Assembly: GCA_001657315.1 (NCBI GenBank)
Contig: LYSV01000034.1
Coordinates: 1-49,159, forward strand
From: Flammeovirgaceae bacterium BBD 1991-12
Lineage (GTDB): Bacteria; Bacteroidota; Bacteroidia; Cytophagales; Cyclobacteriaceae
DNA length: 49,159 nucleotides
Direction of reading: 5' to 3'
Below, piece by piece: positions 9,002-18,869 of this stretch (positions within the stretch are counted from its first letter, which is position 1; each line of letters starts with the position of its first letter). Under the pieces are notes generated by a model, which was not told where the DNA came from, searched no databases, and saw nothing but the letters and a program-made list of their open reading frames with translations. Both the position numbers and the translations under genes were made by a program.

Positions 9002-9091
9002 CCTGTAAATTTTGCTATATCATTATCAGGGTAGTTCCAGGGCCGCTCCTGATGCAGGTTTTTTAAAGCCAAACCAAAGTATTTGTAACTC

Positions 9092-10186
9092 ATGAAAGAT
9101 CAGATCCGGCAATTAATGATACGTCAGATCTCGGGGAATTCAGATCCATCCGAAGAAAAAGTGTTGCAGTCTCTGTTGGCTGGTGACACATATCTTGCTG
9201 AGGAATATGAACAACTCAAAAGGATCTGGCAGGCTTCAGGGCACAAGTACACGGTAGAAGAGCTGAATTCCGATGAAGAATGGTTTAATCTAAAGGAAAG
9301 GCTGAATGCCTCTGCAAAAAAGAGCACCAGAGAGGTAAGGTTCACCAACTCGTGGATAGGAGTAGCGGCTGCTGTGAGTCTTTTGATGATCTGGACCTAT
9401 ATCATGTTCAATAGCTTTGATCTGAGTGAGGATCCTTCCCTTGTCAGGATCATTACATATGACAGCGTCAGATCAGTTTATCTGCCTGACAGTAGCAGGG
9501 TATGGCTTGATGTACACAGTGAACTCACCTACACTTCGGACTTTGGCAATGACCGGAGGGAGGTAGTGCTGAACGGGGAGGCGTATTTTGAAGTAGAACG
9601 GGATACCACCAGAAAATTCTCCGTGTCTGCGAATGGCGTGATCGTGAGTGTACTGGGCACTTCCTTCAATGTGAGGTCAAACCTTGAGGATGATGAGGTA
9701 GAAGTTTCCGTATCTACCGGAAAGGTAGCAGTTAGGGACAGTACTCAAATGATATTGCTTGCTGCCAATGAGCGTGCCGTTTATTCGAGGGAGAAAAAGT
9801 CACTTGTAAAAAGTCGCATCCGGGACCGCAGGTACCTTCAGTGGAGAAAAAGCAATGACGCCATTTATCATGATGAGGTGACCCATTTTCACAACTACAT
9901 CCGTCATGATTATAACTGGAAGAAAAATGATATTAACCTGACCCGTGTCAGCGGTAAGATCGTCAATAATGCCACACTGGCAGTTTACCAGAGTGTAAGG
10001 CTCAAAGCCACATATTTTACAAAAAGCAAAGGCCGCAGAGCCAGTACTTATTTTACTGTAGACGGACCGATCCGGCCGGGCGAAAGCCTCAGTTACAAAA
10101 AGACATTGCTGTTTGATTGGCTTAGCAGGACTTCCAACATAAAAATTGAAATGCAAGATGTCAAGATTGAAAAGAAAGATCATTAA
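9092..10186 (+). CDS. FecR-family anti-sigma factor with atypical C-terminal domain
   Basis: 364 aa. Residues 1-85 are a cytoplasmic anti-sigma-like helical region and a single membrane segment lies at about 88-106. The FecR domain (about 118-232) is textbook, with LPDSSRVWLD, EVVLNGEAYFEV and VLGTSFNV. The Bacteroidota DUF4974 domain that usually follows is absent. Instead, after a charged linker, residues about 284-360 form a beta-sandwich-like module (VSGKIVNNATLAVYQS, GPIRPGESLSYKK) that resembles FxLyD domains. It forms a probable operon: the bactofilin starts 16 nt downstream. With no TonB-dependent transducer nearby, the usual surface-signalling route is doubtful. The FecR call is firm; the FxLyD resemblance is by eye. 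Confidence 0.85.
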   Translation: MKDQIRQLMIRQISGNSDPSEEKVLQSLLAGDTYLAEEYEQLKRIWQASGHKYTVEELNSDEEWFNLKERLNASAKKSTREVRFTNSWIGVAAAVSLLMIWTYIMFNSFDLSEDPSLVRIITYDSVRSVYLPDSSRVWLDVHSELTYTSDFGNDRREVVLNGEAYFEVERDTTRKFSVSANGVIVSVLGTSFNVRSNLEDDEVEVSVSTGKVAVRDSTQMILLAANERAVYSREKKSLVKSRIRDRRYLQWRKSNDAIYHDEVTHFHNYIRHDYNWKKNDINLTRVSGKIVNNATLAVYQSVRLKATYFTKSKGRRASTYFTVDGPIRPGESLSYKKTLLFDWLSRTSNIKIEMQDVKIEKKDH

Positions 10187-10202
10187 AAATGAAGCTCAGA
10201 AA

Positions 10203-10580
10203 ATGAATGACCAACATGGAAAAATAGGTATAGTTGGAGAAGGAACCCGGGTAAAGGGAGACATTAAAACTATGGACAACTTCAGAGTGGAGGGCTTCAT
10301 AGAAGGGAATGTCATAACGAAATCCAAATTGTTTTTAAGTGAGACCGGTCAGATCGACGGAGACGCATCAGCAGAGGTTGCAGAGATCTGCGGCAGATTC
10401 AGCGGTACACTTTCCGTATCCGGGCGACTGATCCTTCGTGCCGGATGTGTGGTGACAGGCAATATACGGGCAGAAGAATTTATCATCGATGAAGGGGCTG
10501 AATTCAATGGAAATGTGACGACCACCCCTGACAGTATAAATAACACGAATGAAGAAATGCCATTGTCCGTGGCGGTCTGA
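10203..10580 (+). CDS. Bactofilin (polymer-forming cytoskeletal protein, DUF583)
   Basis: 125 aa from ATG 10203, 16 nt after the FecR stop; longer in-frame starts would overlap FecR. The short N-terminus leads into GIVGEGTRVKGDIK, then repeated right-handed beta-helix rungs with alternating hydrophobic and Gly positions (VEGFIEGNV, GQIDGDAS, GRFSGTL, GCVVTGNI, AEFNGNV). The tail (about 105-125) is disordered. Bactofilins polymerise without nucleotide into filaments, often at the membrane, and organise cell-wall enzymes or envelope structures. Its place inside an ECF/anti-sigma operon suggests filament expression is tied to an envelope signal. Confidence 0.9.
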   Translation: MNDQHGKIGIVGEGTRVKGDIKTMDNFRVEGFIEGNVITKSKLFLSETGQIDGDASAEVAEICGRFSGTLSVSGRLILRAGCVVTGNIRAEEFIIDEGAEFNGNVTTTPDSINNTNEEMPLSVAV

Positions 10581-10608
10581 TCCTGTGAATATACAAACCA
10601 ACTTTTCA

Positions 10609-11388
10609 ATGAAACAGATAACGCTGTTCTTGTTTATGGTGGCGATAATTTTTGCGTTGAGTTTGGTAAGTTGTGATGATGACAGCAGCGACATGGCCCG
10701 GATACAGGTCCGTCTTACGGATTCGCCATCGGACTATGATGCGGTGCTGATCGATGTTCAAAGCATTCAGATCAATTTTTCGGATGATGACGAGGGCTGG
10801 ATACTGTTGGGTACGAACAAGGGAGTTTACGACCTTTTGCAGCTAACCAATGGCATTGACACGTTGCTGGCAGATGGCTCAGTACCTGAGGGCACCATCA
10901 CTCAATTACGGCTCATACTCGGTGAAGACAATTTCGTGGTGATGGATGGCGATACACTGACGCTGTCAACACCAGGCGCACAGCAGTCCGGGCTAAAGCT
11001 TAAAATAAATGAAACGCTTCTGAGCGGTATAACTTACGTGCTCATGTTGGATTTTGATGCCGCCCGTTCGATTGTCAAAGCAGGCAACTCCGGTAAATAC
11101 AATCTTAAGCCGGTCGTCAGAGTATTAACGATGGCCGCCGATGGGGCCATTACAGGGGTGGTGGAACCTGCTCAGACGGCTCCGGTCGTATATGCCCTTC
11201 AGGGGGATGACACTGTTGCATCGACTTTTGCCAGCGATACCTCAGGGATGTTCCTGCTGAAGGGGCTTGCAGCCGGTAGCTATACCCTTGATTTTGATGC
11301 CACAGATCCTTTTTTGGATATTCTGCTTTCAGGCATAGCTGTAGAAGAAGGGGTTGTCACCCGACTGGATACCCTGGGCTTTCAATAA
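10609..11388 (+). CDS. DUF4382-domain lipoprotein
   Basis: 259 aa from ATG 10609, 28 nt after bactofilin. The signal peptide is a lipobox type: hydrophobic residues 4-20, then LVSC with the lipid-bearing Cys at 22, followed by an Asp-rich stretch (DDDSSD) that may favour surface export. The DUF4382 region (about 28-165) starts ARIQVRLTDSPSDYDAV and includes GVYDLLQL. A carboxypeptidase-regulatory-like beta-sandwich (about 170-258; AGSYTLDFDATDP) follows. The function of the family is unknown. It is the last gene of the ECF-FecR-bactofilin unit, which ends at a strong terminator. Confidence 0.85.
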   Translation: MKQITLFLFMVAIIFALSLVSCDDDSSDMARIQVRLTDSPSDYDAVLIDVQSIQINFSDDDEGWILLGTNKGVYDLLQLTNGIDTLLADGSVPEGTITQLRLILGEDNFVVMDGDTLTLSTPGAQQSGLKLKINETLLSGITYVLMLDFDAARSIVKAGNSGKYNLKPVVRVLTMAADGAITGVVEPAQTAPVVYALQGDDTVASTFASDTSGMFLLKGLAAGSYTLDFDATDPFLDILLSGIAVEEGVVTRLDTLGFQ

Positions 11389-11461
11389 ATATAATATCGA
11401 TCACGATTCAGGTTGATAAGGATAATCGGGTTAACCGATTGGTAGTAGTTTAGTTAATTGA

Positions 11462-11488
11462 CCCTGCCGGCCTCCGGCGGGGTTTTTT
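11462..11488 (+). terminator. Intrinsic terminator of the ECF/FecR/bactofilin/DUF4382 unit
   Basis: A 9-bp GC-rich stem (11462-11470 with 11474-11482, one G-U pair), 3-nt loop and T6 tail. It lies 73 nt after the DUF4382 stop. Confidence 0.9.
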
Positions 11489-11548
11489 GATTAGGCTTCA
11501 GGTCTCTTTTTTTGCTAAATTTAGCCCCGGGATTCAAGTGATGATATT

Positions 11549-11854
11549 TTGGCAGCCTGGATTGAAAGATTAAAGAAAAAATGGAAAGTGAGTACCTCAC
11601 GGGTGATCATTATTCTGGTGGTTTTTGCCTGTACCGGCTTTACCGTATTATTCCTAAAGGAACCGGTCTTATCACTTATTGTGCCCGAAGAAGATAGAAA
11701 CTGGATATTTTCACTGGTGTATTACCTTCTCATTTTCCCAATCTACAATGTCATATTACTGGCTTATGGTTTTGTTTTTGGCCAGTTTAAATTCTTCTGG
11801 GAGTTTGAGAAAAGGATGTTTTCCAGAATAGGAGGGAACAAAAAGGCGTCATAG
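11549..11854 (+). CDS. DUF6787-like small membrane protein
   Basis: 101 aa with a TTG start; no in-frame ATG precedes. A basic amphipathic N-terminus (WIERLKKKWKVS) is followed by two membrane segments (about 19-36 and 50-76), then FGQFKFFWEFEKRMFSRI. Length and pattern match the Bacteroidota DUF6787 family as I remember it, whose function is unknown. It lies after the terminator at 11462-11488 and is convergent with the rhodanese fusion gene. Expression is probably independent. Confidence 0.65.
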   Translation: MAAWIERLKKKWKVSTSRVIIILVVFACTGFTVLFLKEPVLSLIVPEEDRNWIFSLVYYLLIFPIYNVILLAYGFVFGQFKFFWEFEKRMFSRIGGNKKAS

Positions 11855-11883
11855 GAACAGAAACTACCTCTCCATCCCCGACT

Positions 11884-12615
11884 CTAGAGTTTCAGGGCAT
11901 TGTCAAACCCGCCAAGGTTATAGGCTTCCGCCAGACCGCTTTTGTTGATCTCCTTCACCGCCTCTTTTGCCCTGAGGCCGCTCCGGCAATATATGAGTAG
12001 TTTTTCTCCGTGATAGGAGGTGTCCTCCTTAAGGTCATACAATGGTATATTCTGTGAACCTGTCAGAGACTGCTTTTGGTATTCCACTGGTGTTCTCACA
12101 TCCACAAGCAGTGCACCCTCCATTCTTATTTTCCGGGCCTTTTCAAGGTTTATGGCATCATGAAGATGCAGGAAATTAAAAAAGTATTCATACAGCCAAC
12201 TGGCATAGCAGAAATGTGTAGTTATCGAGAGTAATTGCATACTGACCAGCAGGGTACCACAGATGTACGCCAGCATGGTATAATTCATGATAAAGCCGAT
12301 GCCGATGATGAAGTTAAATACACCGGAGCTCAGGCAGGCATATTTTCTGGGAAGAGGGTTGGCCGGTATTTCGTATTTACTGCCAAGCCATGCTGACAGT
12401 TTGGTGTACAATCTGTCCAGCGGATGTGGCCCCCTCAGGAAAAATGCACTGATACCTAAAATCGAAAGACCAAAATGAATAACAGGAGCCTGTAAAAGGA
12501 GCCCGGTCAGAACCAGTGCCATGCACGTTAGCGGCATGAACCGGATGGCCCTGTTCATACGTTGATAGTCGTTCAGATCACACGAATAATATCCTTGTTG
12601 TGTTAAGTATTGCAT
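11884..12615 (-). CDS. DUF4395-rhodanese fusion membrane protein
   Basis: 243 aa from ATG 12615; the preceding GTG is an alternative. The N-terminal half (about 10-150) is DUF4395-like, with paired membrane helices, RGPHPLDRLY, and GVFNFIIGIGFIMNY. The C-terminal half is a rhodanese domain (about 155-243) with ALLVDVRTPVEYQ and the active-site loop LLIYCRSGLRAK, so the sulfur-carrying Cys is present. The fusion suggests sulfurtransfer or sulfide/thiosulfate handling at the inner membrane. DUF4395 alone has no assigned activity. It appears to be a single-gene unit. Confidence 0.8.
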   Translation of the reverse strand: MQYLTQQGYYSCDLNDYQRMNRAIRFMPLTCMALVLTGLLLQAPVIHFGLSILGISAFFLRGPHPLDRLYTKLSAWLGSKYEIPANPLPRKYACLSSGVFNFIIGIGFIMNYTMLAYICGTLLVSMQLLSITTHFCYASWLYEYFFNFLHLHDAINLEKARKIRMEGALLVDVRTPVEYQKQSLTGSQNIPLYDLKEDTSYHGEKLLIYCRSGLRAKEAVKEINKSGLAEAYNLGGFDNALKL

Positions 12616-12618
12616 CAC

Positions 12619-12932
12619 GGAATTTAATCCCGGATTTCAGCCTGAAGTAACCCGTAAAATCCCCTTTTTAAGAGCAACTTTCAGGGGAATATCTCACTAT
12701 CAATACGTTAGGGTACGGAAAGGTGTTTTTGTCTTCATGACCTGTTGAATAGAGGTGGAAACTATGACCCCTGGAGGGTGCCTACACAGCTGGTTATTTG
12801 AGATCAGAATATAACTGACTGGTGATCAAAAGCTAAGTACTTCTTTACTTACTTTATTTTCATTCAGGGCTTGTATAAAACGGAAAAAGCTCCTCAGCAG
12901 GAGCTTTCTTAAATGTCATAGTATGTGTATGA
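12619..12932. other. 314-bp intergenic region
   Basis: Apart from the atpC terminator (12884-12907), no gene is seen. The region next to 12615 should hold the promoter of the rhodanese fusion gene, but no exact TAnnTTTG was found at a convincing distance. Confidence 0.5.
12884..12907 (-). terminator. Intrinsic terminator of atpDC
   Basis: Arms 12886-12894 and 12899-12907 (AGCTCCT / AGGAGCT core) pair perfectly around CAGC. The minus strand continues into a short T-run. It lies 25 nt after the atpC stop. Confidence 0.9.
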
Positions 12933-13181
12933 TCACTGATCCTTTAACCCGTCGGCAAGCACCACTATTTTATTGTGAAGTACCTCTACCACGCCTCCTG
13001 TGATCTCCACATTGTATTCTCCATCCTGTCCCTTGTAGGTCAAGGCGCCTTCTTTTAATGTACTTACAAGCGGAGCGTGATCATTAAGGACCTGAAAAGA
13101 GCCGTCTGATCCGGGAAACGTAACAACATTCACCTCTCCTTCAAATACTTTCTTGGCAGGTGTCACTATTTCTAAAAACAT
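12933..13181 (-). CDS. atpC: ATP synthase F1 epsilon subunit (short form)
   Basis: 82 aa covering only the N-terminal beta-sandwich domain (LEIVTPAKKVFEGEV, then FPGSDGSFQVLNDHAPLVSTLKEG). The C-terminal inhibitory helical hairpin found in E. coli epsilon (about 139 aa) is missing; this short form is common in Bacteroidota. It couples the F1 rotor to the c-ring in the inner-membrane ATP synthase. It follows atpD by 8 nt and ends at a strong terminator. The remaining atp genes are not in this window. Confidence 0.95.
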   Translation of the reverse strand: MFLEIVTPAKKVFEGEVNVVTFPGSDGSFQVLNDHAPLVSTLKEGALTYKGQDGEYNVEITGGVVEVLHNKIVVLADGLKDQ

Positions 13182-13189
13182 CCTGTGAA

Positions 13190-14698
<1,509 letters not shown>

Positions 14699-14739
14699 TT
14701 AATTTTTTATGAAATAAAGTGCCGAGTCAGTTAAAGCCG

Positions 14740-14770
14740 CAAAACTAAGCCTTATCCTGTACAAAGCAAA
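14740..14770 (-). promoter_or_regulatory. Promoter of atpDC
   Basis: On the minus strand TTTG (14767-14770) is followed after 19 nt by TAGTTTTG (14740-14747). Both boxes match the Bacteroidota consensus with standard spacing, about 44 nt upstream of the atpD ATG. Confidence 0.8.
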
Positions 14771-14796
14771 TAACTCAATTTCTTTTTTCCCGACCG

Positions 14797-14831
14797 CATA
14801 GGGCATAGGGCAAGGAGCATAGAGCATAGGG
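14797..14831. repeat. Degenerate heptamer tandem repeat (CATAGGG type)
   Basis: Five 7-bp units in register: CATAGGG, CATAGGG, CAAGGAG, CATAGAG, CATAGGG. It lies upstream of the atpD promoter, 15 bp from a second heptamer array. Confidence 0.75.
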
Positions 14832-14846
14832 GCCTACTCCTTATTC

Positions 14847-14930
14847 CAGCTCCCAGCTTCTAACTTCCGACTTCCGACTTCCAGCTTCTAACTTCCGACT
14901 TCCAGCTTCTAACTTCTAACTTCCAGCTTC
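14847..14930. repeat. Twelve-unit heptamer tandem repeat (NNNCTTC type)
   Basis: Twelve in-register 7-bp units: one CAGCTCC, then a mixture of CAGCTTC, TAACTTC and CGACTTC. Positions 4-7 of the unit (CTTC) are constant after the first copy, while positions 1-3 switch between CAG, TAA and CGA. It ends 8 bp from the stop codon of the histidine kinase gene. Confidence 0.9.
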
Positions 14931-14938
14931 CAAACCAA

Positions 14939-16153
14939 CTAAGACTGAAGCACGATCCGGAACGTGGTCCCCTGATTTTCTTCTGAAGACTTCACATAGA
15001 TCTTGCCCTGATGGTAGATCTCAATGATCCTTTTGGCCAGTGTAAGCCCCAGCCCCCAGCCACGCTTTTTGGTGGTAAACCCGGGGTTGAACACCTGCTT
15101 GATCCTGGACTTCTGGATACCCTTGCCTGTGTCAGCCACATCGATGAATACGCGCCCTTCACTGCCTTTCAGAATATAGATGCTGATGGAACCTGCTCCG
15201 CCCATGGCATCTACTGCATTTTTACACAGGTTTTCGATCACCCACTCAAACAAAGGTGCATTTACCTGGGCTTCAATATCCGGGGTGAGAGAGTCGACCG
15301 ATATGGAAACCTTGGGTGAGATGCGGGGTTTCAGGTACTCAATGATGCCCTTTATCAAGGGTTCTACAGGCTCTTCAGTGAGCACTGGTGCTGACCCTAT
15401 ATTCGAAAACCGTTCCGTGATCACCTGCAGCTTCTTTATGTCCTTGTCCAGCTCGCCTATTAGGTGCTTGTCCTCAATACTGGCCTGATCTCTGAAATAC
15501 TCCACCCAGGCCATTAATGATGATATCGGGGTGCCCAACTGGTGGGCGGTCTCCTTGGCGAGTCCTACCCATACGCGGTTTTGTTCAGCTGCCTTGGAAT
15601 AGTCAAAAGCCATATAGGCTATAAAAGCGATGATAGCGATGATCGAGAGCTGTACTATAGGATAGTAGGTAAGCTGGGTCAGCAGAAAGGAATTTCTGTA
15701 ATAGACGTAATTGATCACATAGATCTCATTGGTGAGCTCATCACGGTCCACTACCTCTATAGGCTCATATTCAGAGCGCATTTTCTCCAGCTCCCGGTAG
15801 AGTCGCTGTTGCTGTTCCTTGTCAGTTAATGTAGAATCTATATCAATATTTCTGTAGTGCAGGATCTCTCCATTCTCAGAAAGTAATATGGTAGGAATGG
15901 AATTATTCCTTACCAGTATCTCATCGGAAATAAAATTCAGGTCCTTATCGAGCTTGGCATCCAACGTGTATTGAATAGCTTTGGCATACAGCTCTATTTG
16001 TCTTTTTTCGCGCTCCTGGAGCTGGTCCACCAGTACATTGGTATAAAAGATAGAGCCAACACTGATGATGAGGGATACAATGAGAATGATCCATTTGATT
16101 TTGGATTTGTCATAGTACAGATCAATCCCTCCTGTTTTACTTACCTCAGCCAT
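14939..16153 (-). CDS. Two-TM sensor histidine kinase (orphan)
   Basis: 404 aa. TM1 is at about 19-41, an extracytoplasmic sensor domain at about 42-162, and TM2 at about 165-183. There is no HAMP domain. The phospho-acceptor box is ETAHQLGTPISSLMAW with His at about 204, a variant common in Bacteroidota. The ATPase domain has ENLCKNAVDAM, DTGKGI and GWGLGLTLAKRI, so it is probably active. No response regulator is adjacent. It lies between the ABC exporter genes and atpD, separated from the former by a terminator and from the latter by heptamer repeats. Confidence 0.9.
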   Translation of the reverse strand: MAEVSKTGGIDLYYDKSKIKWIILIVSLIISVGSIFYTNVLVDQLQEREKRQIELYAKAIQYTLDAKLDKDLNFISDEILVRNNSIPTILLSENGEILHYRNIDIDSTLTDKEQQQRLYRELEKMRSEYEPIEVVDRDELTNEIYVINYVYYRNSFLLTQLTYYPIVQLSIIAIIAFIAYMAFDYSKAAEQNRVWVGLAKETAHQLGTPISSLMAWVEYFRDQASIEDKHLIGELDKDIKKLQVITERFSNIGSAPVLTEEPVEPLIKGIIEYLKPRISPKVSISVDSLTPDIEAQVNAPLFEWVIENLCKNAVDAMGGAGSISIYILKGSEGRVFIDVADTGKGIQKSRIKQVFNPGFTTKKRGWGLGLTLAKRIIEIYHQGKIYVKSSEENQGTTFRIVLQS

Positions 16154-16297
16154 TTTACAGATGATCGATCATTATGGTGGTCATGGCACTGACTACCCTC
16201 TGAGAGTTTATGGAATACAGCTTAAACAAACTCCTGAGATCATAATGTGCCATCAACAAATTATACCACTCCAATGAAGGATACCGGCAAATTAAAT

Positions 16298-16330
16298 AAA
16301 AAAACCGGATACAAAAGCATCCGGCTTTTG
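16298..16330 (-). terminator. Terminator of the ABC exporter operon
   Basis: An inverted repeat with core CCGGAT/ATCCGG around a 4-nt A-rich loop is followed on the minus strand by T7. It lies 20 nt after the permease stop. Confidence 0.75.
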
Positions 16331-16349
16331 GTTGGATATAATACCCTCA

Positions 16350-17675
16350 TCAATTCTTCATCATGAACCACTTGGCCAATACCTTGTAGTTCACTTTGGT
16401 GCCGTGCATTAATATACCCACACGATAGATCCTGCCAGCCAGCCATATGGTAAAGATGAACCCCCCGATAAGTGCGGCGATGGACAAAAGCAATTCCCAC
16501 ATAGGCACACCAAAGCCAATGCGTCCCATCATTACTATAGGCGAAGTAAATGGTATAATAGAGAGCCAGAAGCTTACGGAACCGTTAGGGTCATCAAATA
16601 CGAACATGGACATACCGGCAAATCCTATTATGATCGGTAGCATAATAGGTAACATGAACTGCTGTGCATCTGCCGGGGTATCCACGGCCGAGCCCACAGC
16701 CGCAAAGAGCGCTCCATACAGCAGATAACCCCCTATAAAATAAAATACAAAGTTCACTATGATTTGGGCAATGGGGATATTGGCGATCTCATCCAGCACC
16801 TTCTTCATTTTAGGATTATCCTGTAAACCAGCCCTGACTTCTTCTGAATCAATGGCCTGAGCCTGTTCTGTGAGCTGTTCCGTGCCCTTAGAACCTACGA
16901 AAAAGGCAGAAGCCGCTGTGTAGATACCTGCCATTAGTACTATCCAGATCAGGATCTGTGCCAAACCCACGGTAGCCACACCGATGACTTTACCAAGCAT
17001 GAACTGAAAAGGTTTCACGGTACTCACGATCACCTCTACGATCTTGCTGTTTTTCTCTTCTATCACTCCCTGCATCACCTGACCTCCATAGACAAAAAGG
17101 AAAAGGTAAATAAGGAATCCCGTTACATAGCCTATACCTGAAGCGAGGCCGGAATTGCCTTCCTTTTCTTCTTCATCTTCCGCCGAGCTGATGATCGTGT
17201 CCAGATCGATATTTGTTTCCAGCTTTGCCAGCGTTTCGGAATCGACATTGTACCGGACCAGTTTCAGGTCCTTGATCTTTCGTTCTATCGCGTTTTCTAT
17301 TCGGTTGACTACTGTAGGTCCCAGTATATTCTGTGAGTACAAGGTCATGCCCACCGGATCTTCAATTTCGAATTGCGGTATATAAAGCAATGCCAGATGA
17401 TCACTCTCCCTGAAGGCGTCGAGAGCCTGGTCCAGAGGGCCCGGTGTAGGAATGAACTGATAATTGTCTGTGCTTTCCAGGTGGAGGCTGTCACTTTCAT
17501 TCACCAACAGTACCTTCCTTGGGCCGGCGCTTTCCTTTTCCTTCATCATTATATACCCCAACCCCCCAAACACAGCTGGAAATAATATGGGGACCAATAA
17601 TGTGGCAATTAGAAAAGACTTTTTCTTTACCCTGCTGGTAAATTCTCTTTGTATGATCAAAAACAGCTTATGCAT
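16350..17675 (-). CDS. ABC-2 type (NatB-like) exporter permease
   Basis: 441 aa. TM1 is near residues 21-38 and a large extracytoplasmic domain follows (about 40-180). Five further membrane segments are clustered in the C-terminal half (GYVTGFLIYLFLFVYGG; VGLAQILIWIVLMAGIY; IIVNFVFYFIGGYLLYG and others). The N-terminus LFLIIQREFTSRVKKKSFL is typical of NatB/YhaP permeases, which export sodium or small toxic compounds. Its first codons overlap the ATPase gene by 8 nt, so the pair is translationally coupled. The substrate is unknown. Confidence 0.9.
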   Translation of the reverse strand: MHKLFLIIQREFTSRVKKKSFLIATLLVPILFPAVFGGLGYIMMKEKESAGPRKVLLVNESDSLHLESTDNYQFIPTPGPLDQALDAFRESDHLALLYIPQFEIEDPVGMTLYSQNILGPTVVNRIENAIERKIKDLKLVRYNVDSETLAKLETNIDLDTIISSAEDEEEKEGNSGLASGIGYVTGFLIYLFLFVYGGQVMQGVIEEKNSKIVEVIVSTVKPFQFMLGKVIGVATVGLAQILIWIVLMAGIYTAASAFFVGSKGTEQLTEQAQAIDSEEVRAGLQDNPKMKKVLDEIANIPIAQIIVNFVFYFIGGYLLYGALFAAVGSAVDTPADAQQFMLPIMLPIIIGFAGMSMFVFDDPNGSVSFWLSIIPFTSPIVMMGRIGFGVPMWELLLSIAALIGGFIFTIWLAGRIYRVGILMHGTKVNYKVLAKWFMMKN

Positions 17676-18585
17676 GGTTACCTCCTTCTACTTTGGCAAT
17701 AAAAATATCATTGATACTGGGTACCTTTTCCACAAAAGAATGTACTTCGGTAGTGGAAATAAGATTGCGCAACAGGTCATTCGGGCCGGAGTCAGTGCTG
17801 ATCCTGATAACGGACTGATGGAAGTCATCTTCCAGCGAAGATTGCTCCAGCACTTCATAGTGACTGGCCAGAGACCCATTGAGTATTCCCTTGTGCTCCA
17901 CAGTGTAGGTATTGCTTCTGTATGAGTTTTTGATCTCCTTTTTTGTTCCTTCCAGTATTTTTTTGCTTTTGTTGATAAGGGCAATGTGATCACAAAGCTC
18001 TTCTACAGACTCCATCCGGTGTGTGGAGAAAATAATGGTGCTGCCATTGTCTCTCAGTTCGAGTATTTCATCCTTAATGAGGTTGGCGTTCACCGGATCA
18101 AAGCCTGAAAACGGCTCATCCAGTATGATCAGCTCTGGCCGATTAAGTACGGTGGATATGAACTGTATTTTCTGGGCCATTCCTTTTGACAGGTCTTCCA
18201 CTTTTTTATTCCACCATTCGTAAATGTCAAGCTTCTGGCACCATTCCCTACTGCGTTTTATGGCCTCACGACGGGGCAGGTTCCTCAACTGTCCCAGGTA
18301 TACCAGTTGCTCACCCACCTTCATTTTTTTGTACAAACCCCTCTCTTCAGGCAGGTAGCCGATCATGGAGATGTGCCGGGCATTAAGCAACTCACCGTTG
18401 ATCCATACCTGACCCTCATCAGCATTGATGATCTGATTAACAATTCTTATAAAAGTGGTTTTTCCCGCACCGTTGGGTCCGAGCAGGCCATAGATACTTC
18501 CTTTGGGGATGGTCAGGTCTACATTGTCCAGAGCAGTGTGTTCTGCATACCGCTTGGTGATACTACTTGCTTTTAATGCCTCCAA
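17668..18585 (-). CDS. ABC transporter ATP-binding protein (NatA-like)
   Basis: 305 aa with a TTG start; no ATG is available upstream. Walker A GPNGAGKT is at 36-43, the signature LSKGMAQK at about 137-144 and Walker B LIILDEPFSGFDP follows, with the switch His in IIFSTHRM. The C-terminal 80 residues form the accessory DUF4162-like domain of NatA-type ATPases. It overlaps the permease gene and forms the complete exporter with it: two ATPases plus two permeases in the inner membrane. Confidence 0.93.
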   Translation of the reverse strand: MEALKASSITKRYAEHTALDNVDLTIPKGSIYGLLGPNGAGKTTFIRIVNQIINADEGQVWINGELLNARHISMIGYLPEERGLYKKMKVGEQLVYLGQLRNLPRREAIKRSREWCQKLDIYEWWNKKVEDLSKGMAQKIQFISTVLNRPELIILDEPFSGFDPVNANLIKDEILELRDNGSTIIFSTHRMESVEELCDHIALINKSKKILEGTKKEIKNSYRSNTYTVEHKGILNGSLASHYEVLEQSSLEDDFHQSVIRISTDSGPNDLLRNLISTTEVHSFVEKVPSINDIFIAKVEGGNHA

Positions 18586-18869
18586 AGATTTTCTGATTTA
18601 GATTCCAAAGTTGTTAGTACTCCCCCACCGTATTTTATTACAGGCCTGGGGAATTTTAATTTGCATTGAAATTAAGTCAATATTATGAAAGGTAAAAAAT
18701 GAAATGGGGAATGGTGGACTGAACGTTTGAGCGATTGGTTTTACAGGCTCGGCACGTAGTGGCGGTCAATAGGTTTGTTGAGTGAAATGCACTGTTTAAG
18801 GCATACCTAAAAAATAATAAAGCCAACCGGCGGCCGGAAATCTTAAAGATAAATATTCCTGAAAGGGAG

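Noticed and set aside
14847-14930. CRISPR-like repeat array
   Set aside because: The units are 7 bp with no spacers and no cas genes are nearby.
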